Notes under the pieces: generated by a model
Database searches by the model: none
Told to the model about the DNA's origin: nothing
What the model saw: the letters and a program-made list of their open reading frames with translations, nothing else
From: Mycobacterium celatum
GTDB taxonomy: Bacteria > Actinomycetota > Actinomycetes > Mycobacteriales > Mycobacteriaceae
Direction: 5' to 3'
NCBI RefSeq assembly: GCF_002101595.1
Contig: NZ_LQOM01000048.1
Span: 62,001-126,000, forward strand
DNA length: 64,000 nucleotides
Made by a program: the position numbers and the translations under genes
Shown here: positions 59,422 through 64,000 of the stretch, in pieces
How positions within the stretch are numbered: position 1 is the first letter of the stretch
Layout: the number at the start of each line of letters is the position of its first letter

Positions 59422-60135
59422 TCAGTCCGGCTTCCCGGACACCAGGGATTCCAGCGCCGCGGTCAGGTCGGCCTCCACCCGCTCCTTGTCGACACCGGCG
59501 CGGTCCAGCGGCCCGGCGCCGTCCTCCAGTTCGAGCAGCGCCAGCAAGAGATGTTCTGTGCCAATGTAGTTGTGGCCCAAGCGAAGTGCTTCCCGAAAGG
59601 TCAGCTCGAGGGCTTTGCGGGCCGGGCCGCTGAACGGGATCAGCGCCGGCGGCTTCTCGACCGCCGGCGGCAATGTGACCGCCGCGCGGACGGATTGGGC
59701 GTCGATCTCTTGCGCCGTCAGCAATTTGGTGGCCAGCGCCTCGGGGTCACTGAGCACGCCCAGCACCAGGTGATCCGGGGTGATCTCGCCGTTGCGGGCC
59801 TCGTGCGCGGCGTTCTGGGCGGCGACGACGGCGTTGCGAGCCCGGGGCGTGAAGCGCTCGAAACCCTGGTTGGGGTCGAGTGCCCGTGGCACGAAGCGCT
59901 TCTGGGCGGCTTGCTTGGTGACGCCCATGCTCTTGCCGATGTCGGTCCAGGAGGCGCCGGATCGGCGGGCCTGGTCGACGAAGTGCCGGATCAAGTGGTC
60001 GGCGACTTCGCCGAGATGCTCGGCCGCCAGGACAGCGTCGCTGAGTTGATCGAGCACGTCGGTGTGCACCTGCTTGATGGCGTTGATCAGCTCATCGAGG
60101 CGGACGGGGTGAGTAATGGGTGTCGGGTCGGGCAT
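59422..60135 (-). CDS. clpC2: ClpC2: HTH plus ClpC N-domain protein without ATPase
   Basis: The 237-residue protein has an N-terminal helical region with a helix-turn-helix-like stretch (SWTDIGKSMGVTKQAAQKRF) and two Clp N repeats (FTPRARNAVVAAQNAAHEARNGEITPDHLVLGVL and PARKALELTFREALRLGHNYIGTEHLLLALL). No AAA+ module follows. Mycobacterial ClpC2 is reported to bind ClpC1-targeting antibiotics such as cyclomarin and to repress itself. Two palindromes at its promoter support autoregulation. Confidence 0.92.
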   Translation of the reverse strand: MPDPTPITHPVRLDELINAIKQVHTDVLDQLSDAVLAAEHLGEVADHLIRHFVDQARRSGASWTDIGKSMGVTKQAAQKRFVPRALDPNQGFERFTPRARNAVVAAQNAAHEARNGEITPDHLVLGVLSDPEALATKLLTAQEIDAQSVRAAVTLPPAVEKPPALIPFSGPARKALELTFREALRLGHNYIGTEHLLLALLELEDGAGPLDRAGVDKERVEADLTAALESLVSGKPD

Positions 60136-60137
60136 GC

Positions 60138-60156
60138 CGTCAACTCTAGGTTGACG
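60138..60156. promoter_or_regulatory. Operator palindrome 1 at the clpC2 start
   Basis: CGTCAAC-TCTAG-GTTGACG is a perfect 7-bp inverted repeat that begins 3 bp upstream of the clpC2 ATG. It shares CGTCAAC/GTTGACG with the second palindrome. Confidence 0.7.
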
Positions 60157-60162
60157 CTAATG

Positions 60163-60187
60163 GTTCGTCAACCGTCGGTTGACGAAC
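60163..60187. promoter_or_regulatory. Operator palindrome 2 between clpC2 and DUF732 gene
   Basis: GTTCGTCAACCG and its exact complement flank a single T, a 25-bp perfect palindrome. It lies 28 bp from clpC2 and 43 bp from the divergent DUF732 gene, so one repressor could control both. Confidence 0.75.
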
Positions 60188-60229
60188 TACCGGTAGGACA
60201 ACCGCGCCCGTGTCGGCCATGATGGAGCG

Positions 60230-60556
60230 ATGAGGCTTCTACCGGTGCTGGTGGGCGTTGCCGCCATGGTCGGGATGGCCGCGCCCGCGCATGCGGACCC
60301 GAGCGGCGTCGATGCGCAATTTCTCGCCGCGCTCAACAAGGCGGGCATCACTTATGCAAGCGCGGATCAAGCCGTCGAGGCCGGCAAAACGGCGTGCGAA
60401 CTGTTGGACCAGGGGCAGTCGGACGTGGAAGTCGTCAAGAGGGTGACGGACCTCAATCCAGGATTCACGATCTCAGGCGCTGCCAAGTTCACCGCGATCG
60501 CCGCGAGCGCGTACTGCCCGCAGTACGTGAATGGCGGTGGCGGCGACGCCAGTTAG
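60230..60556 (+). CDS. Secreted DUF732 protein, copy 1
   Basis: The 108-residue protein has a signal peptide cleaved after MVGMAAPAHA and a DUF732 domain (FLAALNKAGITYASADQAVEAGKTACELLDQG, AAKFTAIAASAYCPQY) with two Cys that probably form a disulphide. DUF732 proteins are small exported mycobacterial proteins of unknown function. A paralogue lies at 61297-61620 beyond the cupin gene. Confidence 0.88.
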   Translation: MRLLPVLVGVAAMVGMAAPAHADPSGVDAQFLAALNKAGITYASADQAVEAGKTACELLDQGQSDVEVVKRVTDLNPGFTISGAAKFTAIAASAYCPQYVNGGGGDAS

Positions 60557-60607
60557 CTTGGGCTGGAACGCCAACGGTCTGATCGGGCTCGAGCCTAGTA
60601 TCCGTGG

Positions 60608-61291
60608 ATGGCTATCAATCGACGCAAGGTGCTCGGGGGAGCCGGCCTTGCCGGGGCCGCAGCGTTGGGCGGAGCGGGTGTCGACCGCGCGTTGTCCAAC
60701 AGCCCTTCCGGCTATCCAACAGTTAAGGACGAGCCAATGACCGACGACGCCGCACGCTTTGGTGATCCCCGGATACCGGCCGAACTCATCACTGACCAAT
60801 CACACCTCTTCCGGCTCGGGGCGTTGCCCACCACCGATTTCGACGGTGGCTCGCTGCGCCAGGCGCACGAGGACAATTTCCCGATCCTCAAGGGCCAGCA
60901 GGCCAGCGTGGTGTTTGTGACGTTGCAGCCCGGCGGTATTCGCGAGCCGCATTGGCATCCGAGCGCGTGGGAGATCAGCGTGGTTGTCAGCGGCGTCGCC
61001 ACCTGGACGCTGCTTGACCCGCAGGGGCATGACGAGACTTTCGATGCCCATCCCGGCGACGTGATTTTCGCCCCGCAGGGGTCACTGCACTACTTCGAGA
61101 ACACGGGCAAAGAAGACCTGCACGCGATCATCGTGTTTAATGCCAGCACTCAAGAAGGCAAGGACGACATAGGGATTGGCGCGTCGATCAGCAAGCTGCC
61201 GCCGCGCGTATTGTCGGCGGTCTTCGGTGTTCCGGCCGAAACCTTCACCTCGTTCAAGAAGATCGACAAGTCGATCACGATCCTGAAGTAG
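60608..61291 (+). CDS. Tat-exported cupin (oxalate decarboxylase-like)
   Basis: The 227-residue protein starts with a twin-arginine signal (NRRKVLGGAGLAGAAALGGAG) and has a single cupin domain. Its metal motif PHWHPSAWEISVVV (His, His, Glu) and the second half with GSLHYFENTG (His) suggest a metal-bound active site, similar to oxalate decarboxylase-type cupins. It lies between two DUF732 genes on the same strand as the first. The substrate is unknown. Confidence 0.85.
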   Translation: MAINRRKVLGGAGLAGAAALGGAGVDRALSNSPSGYPTVKDEPMTDDAARFGDPRIPAELITDQSHLFRLGALPTTDFDGGSLRQAHEDNFPILKGQQASVVFVTLQPGGIREPHWHPSAWEISVVVSGVATWTLLDPQGHDETFDAHPGDVIFAPQGSLHYFENTGKEDLHAIIVFNASTQEGKDDIGIGASISKLPPRVLSAVFGVPAETFTSFKKIDKSITILK

Positions 61292-61296
61292 CGCAG

Positions 61297-61620
61297 CTAC
61301 TTATTGTCGCCGCCGCCCTGCATGTACTTGGGGCAGTACGCGACGGACGCGAGCGCCACGAACTTGGCTGCGTCCCGTTGCGAAAAACCGGGATTCGATT
61401 GCTGAAGCTGGGCGACGATTTCCGGCGCGCCCTTGCCATCGTCGAGGAGCCCGCACACCGCTTTGGCGTTCGCGACGGCGCTGTCCGAGCTCTGATAGGT
61501 GATGCCGGCATTCTTGAGCGCTTCGAGGAAGCCCGCATCGTCGCCGGAAGGCTCGGCGAGCGCGGGTGCCGCCAAGGCGATCACGGCGGCGGTGCTGATC
61601 AGTGTGACTAGCCGTCTCAT
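61297..61620 (-). CDS. Secreted DUF732 protein, copy 2
   Basis: The 107-residue protein has a signal peptide ending at APALA and the DUF732 domain (FLEALKNAGITYQSSDSAVANAKAVCGLLDDG, AAKFVALASVAYCPKY). It is a paralogue of the protein at 60230-60556, on the opposite strand. It is convergent with the cupin gene. The function is unknown. Confidence 0.88.
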   Translation of the reverse strand: MRRLVTLISTAAVIALAAPALAEPSGDDAGFLEALKNAGITYQSSDSAVANAKAVCGLLDDGKGAPEIVAQLQQSNPGFSQRDAAKFVALASVAYCPKYMQGGGDNK

Positions 61621-61844
61621 CGGTTGCTTATTGTCGCACCGCGGCCGCGTTGTCGCTCGACGACCGATTCGACGTTCCCGCGAAGTTTGGATGCCCATGA
61701 GGCGATGGTGCGCGGTACTGGGATTGAAGTTGATCCTCTACCCGGTGGCCGTCGGGGCGGCGACCAGCGATTAGGCCGCTGAGCTGCTGATAGTTGCCTT
61801 TGTGCGTTTCGCGCGTTACGTGCATATGGTGCTCGGGTTTGCAT

Positions 61845-61866
61845 GTATTGTGCACGTATTGTGCAC
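61845..61866. promoter_or_regulatory. Perfect 11-bp tandem repeat upstream of the integrase
   Basis: GTATTGTGCAC occurs twice head to tail, 25 bp upstream of the integrase ATG. Each copy holds the palindrome GTGCAC. It may bind a prophage repressor or be an integrase arm site. Confidence 0.6.
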
Positions 61867-61891
61867 GCCACCCACCCAGGAGCGCCGCTGC

Positions 61892-63016
61892 ATGTCACGT
61901 GAGAAGCGATCATTCGGGACCATCCGGCGCCTTCCCTCGAAACGCTTTCAAGTGATGTACACCGGCCCCGACGGCGTGCGCCGCCCGGCCCCGCGAACCT
62001 TCGCCGCCCGCATGGACGCCGAGGCATGGCTGATCGCCAAACGCAAGGAGATCGACGCCGAGCTGTGGAGCGCGGCCGTCGACGAGGCCCAGCGCGCCAA
62101 GGGCGGCACGTTCGCCGCCTACTCGGCCGCCTGGCTGGCGAACAGGATGGTGGCCGGTCGACCCCTCAAGGCCCGCACCCGAGCCCACTATCAGAAGATC
62201 CTCGACGAGCATCTGCTGCCGGTGTTCGGTGATCGGCAGCTCGCAGCGATCCGACCCCAACACGTCCGAGACTGGCACGGCCGGACCCTCGTCGACCGGC
62301 CGACGCTGCGCAGCCACGCCTACAGCCTGCTGCGCACCATCCTGGGCAGCGCGGTGCACGACGAGCTGATCGAGGCAAACCCGTGTCGGATCATCGGCGC
62401 CGGGCGCGCTAGCCGCGTGCACAAGATCCAGCCCGCCACCGTCGAGGAGCTGACCGCGTTGACTGCGGCGATGCCTGGCCGCCTGCAGTTGCTGGTGACC
62501 CTGGCGGGCTGGTGCGCGCTGCGGTTCGGCGAGCTGGTCGAGCTGCGCCGCCACGACCTCGACCTCGACGCCGGTGTGATCCGCGTACGCCGGGCCGCGG
62601 TGCGCGTCGGCGGCGCCTACAGCATCACCACACCCAAGAGCGACGCCGGTGTGCGCGACGTTGCGATCCCGCCGCACATCGTGCCGCTGATCGAGGCCCA
62701 CCTGTCGAAGCACGCGGCCCGCGGGCGTGACGGGCTGCTGTTCCCCGCCGACCACGGCGGCCACCTGGCCCCGTCGACGCTCAATAGGCATTGGTACCGA
62801 GCCCGTGCGGCCGCCGGGCGCGACGATCTCAGGTTCCACGACCTACGCCACTCGGGCGCGGTGCTGGCGGCCGCCACCGGCGCCACGCTGGCCGACCTTA
62901 TGGCCCGGCTGGGTCACTCCACCCCGGCGGCCGCGATGCGCTACCAGCACGCCGCGCAGGGCCGCGACAAGGCCATTGCCGAGCTGCTGTCGAAGCTCGC
63001 CACCGGCCAGGGTTAG
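61892..63016 (+). CDS. int: Tyrosine-family phage integrase
   Basis: The 374-residue recombinase has an N-terminal arm-binding region (SFGTIRRLPSKRFQVMYTGPDG), a SAM-like core-binding domain (about 75-165) and the catalytic domain with Arg211 (CALRFGEL), Lys249, His316 and Arg319 (HDLRHSG), His342 (LGHST) and nucleophile Tyr351 (AMRYQHA). All catalytic residues are present. The ATG at 61892 has AGGAG about 12 bases upstream. It heads a phiRv1/phiRv2-like element. Confidence 0.94.
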   Translation: MSREKRSFGTIRRLPSKRFQVMYTGPDGVRRPAPRTFAARMDAEAWLIAKRKEIDAELWSAAVDEAQRAKGGTFAAYSAAWLANRMVAGRPLKARTRAHYQKILDEHLLPVFGDRQLAAIRPQHVRDWHGRTLVDRPTLRSHAYSLLRTILGSAVHDELIEANPCRIIGAGRASRVHKIQPATVEELTALTAAMPGRLQLLVTLAGWCALRFGELVELRRHDLDLDAGVIRVRRAAVRVGGAYSITTPKSDAGVRDVAIPPHIVPLIEAHLSKHAARGRDGLLFPADHGGHLAPSTLNRHWYRARAAAGRDDLRFHDLRHSGAVLAAATGATLADLMARLGHSTPAAAMRYQHAAQGRDKAIAELLSKLATGQG

Positions 63017-63226
63017 CGCGCCGCGGCTCGAATCAGGCTGCCCCGCAACGGGATTCTTTCCGAAATCGGCAAACACCCCGCCGTTTCCCGAAAGTCGGAA
63101 AACTGCTGCTAGGCATACGGTTTCGGACTGCGACACGCCGATACAGCGTGTTGTCTCACATTGTCTTGCTCGGTGCATCGGTGAGCATTAGACGCACAAC
63201 GCGAACTGCCTAGGAGAGAGAGCCCC

Positions 63227-63433
63227 GTGACCGCACTGCCCGATTCAACACTCTTGCAAGAACTTCTGCCGCTCCGAGAGGCTGCCCAACACGCCGGGGT
63301 GCACCCCTGCACCGTTCGCCGCTGGGTCGCGGCCGGGCGCCTCACCGGCTACCGCATCGGCCCCCGCCTCGTCAAGGTCGACATGCGCGAACTGGACCGG
63401 CTAATCGAGCCAATCACCGGCGGCGCCGGGTAA
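63227..63433 (+). CDS. Excisionase-like helix-turn-helix protein
   Basis: The 68-residue protein is a MerR-like winged helix of the AlpA/Xis type (LPLREAAQHAGVHPCTVRRWVAAGRLTGYRIGPRLVKVDMREL). Such proteins direct integrase to excision or act as small regulators. The GTG at 63227 follows AGGAGAGAGAG. It lies 210 bp after the integrase. Confidence 0.88.
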   Translation: MTALPDSTLLQELLPLREAAQHAGVHPCTVRRWVAAGRLTGYRIGPRLVKVDMRELDRLIEPITGGAG

Positions 63434-63501
63434 CCCCCGGTGTTCTGAGCTATCCAAACACCAGGTGCCTGGTCAACCCTGACAAGAAAGCACCGCCCTA
63501 A

Positions 63502-64000
63502 ATGACCCTCGAAGTTCGCGAGCTGCGCACCGCGTCATTCACGGACCTGCTCGACCGTCTCAACTACACCAGCGCCGAGCACGTGTCCATCACCTATCAG
63601 CGGCCCGGCGGCCCCGTCGTGGCCGCCATCGTCCAGGTGCTCGACGCCGCCCGGTATCTCGCCGAGCATGTGCCCGCGGATGCCGACACATGGTTCGGTG
63701 TGTGCCCCGTCGCCGGGCCCGCCCGCTGCGGCACTAACGGCACCGCGCAGGACGTAACCCGCCTGTCAGCTTTGTGGGCTGATATCGACTTCAAACACAC
63801 CGGCGGGCCCGACGGCGCCAATGCAATCATCAGCGCGCTGGCCGGGCTGCTCGGCACGGGCCCGTCGGCAATCGTGTTCAGCGGCAACGGGTGTCACCCA
63901 TACTGGCCGATCGAGCATGGCGCAGTGTCCGAGCATGGCCGCGGCGAACTGGCCGCGCTGCTGCGCCGCTGGGGGCGTTTCGTGAAGCTGGTCGCCAAGA
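63502..64000 (+). CDS. Prophage primase-polymerase, 3' end outside window
   Basis: The frame starts with ATG at 63502 and stays open to the window end (166 codons). It looks like an archaeo-eukaryotic primase-type (prim-pol) domain: LWADIDFKHTGG with the metal Asp pair (94 and 96), and FSGNGCHPYWPIEHG, the usual second motif with His. Such proteins replicate phiRv1/phiRv2-like elements and phage satellites. A C-terminal helicase part may follow beyond the window. Confidence 0.75.
   Translation, partial: MTLEVRELRTASFTDLLDRLNYTSAEHVSITYQRPGGPVVAAIVQVLDAARYLAEHVPADADTWFGVCPVAGPARCGTNGTAQDVTRLSALWADIDFKHTGGPDGANAIISALAGLLGTGPSAIVFSGNGCHPYWPIEHGAVSEHGRGELAALLRRWGRFVKLVAK

Noticed and set aside
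61690..61790. tRNA fragment as attachment site upstream of the integrase
   Set aside because: No cloverleaf or GGTTCGAATCC-type T-arm could be drawn.

Overview
The window is chromosomal DNA of a Mycobacterium, most likely a slow-growing non-tuberculous species. It is GC-rich, carries a PE/PPE pair, and follows the gene order that I know in M. tuberculosis from Rv2721c down to Rv2667, read in the opposite orientation. The names rest on recognising protein sequences by eye and on remembered H37Rv gene order; no database search was run. Starts were chosen from ribosome binding sites, overlap with neighbours and remembered homologue lengths.

Layout. 1-27.6 kb is a conserved core. It holds an LGFP-repeat protein (cut by the window edge), the lexA/chiZ pair with an array of SOS boxes, nrdR, a PAC2-hydrolase-PhzF operon, sthA, ideR, sigB, sigA, ppgK, suhB, cei, dut and its DUF3710 partner, then the potassium regulators ceoB and ceoC, separated by a MIRU-type repeat and divergent from a KimA-like potassium importer, and a TrmA-like RNA methyltransferase. 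27.6-38.2 kb is an accessory stretch: a MarR/GbsR repressor with a visible operator, a PE/PPE pair whose PPE ends in a SHOCT domain, a NarL-type two-component system, DUF421 and ClC membrane proteins, a NarK-like transporter, a methyltransferase and another MarR regulator. It stands where H37Rv, as I remember it, has an ABC exporter. 38.2-41.7 kb is an ArsB-CBS-ArsB locus in which both ArsB genes are preceded by the same leader block.

41.7-60.2 kb is again core: dxs, rnd, echA15, an inserted three-gene GMC-oxidoreductase cluster, the hemE-hemY-hemQ haem operon, msrB, aftC, a RibD-like reductase, zapE, and clpC2 with two operators. After two secreted DUF732 proteins flanking a Tat-exported cupin, the window ends in the left part of a phiRv1/phiRv2-like prophage element (integrase, excisionase-like protein, start of a primase-polymerase), close to the position that phiRv2 occupies in H37Rv.

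How the parts fit: the window concentrates global regulators (LexA, NrdR, IdeR, SigA, SigB), envelope upkeep (ChiZ, Cei, AftC), potassium balance, isoprenoid and haem synthesis. The least explained signals are the paired ArsB leaders, the KimA-CeoBC arrangement, the PPE-SHOCT fusion, and the prophage element with its tandem promoter repeat. No tRNA or rRNA gene and no CRISPR array was seen.
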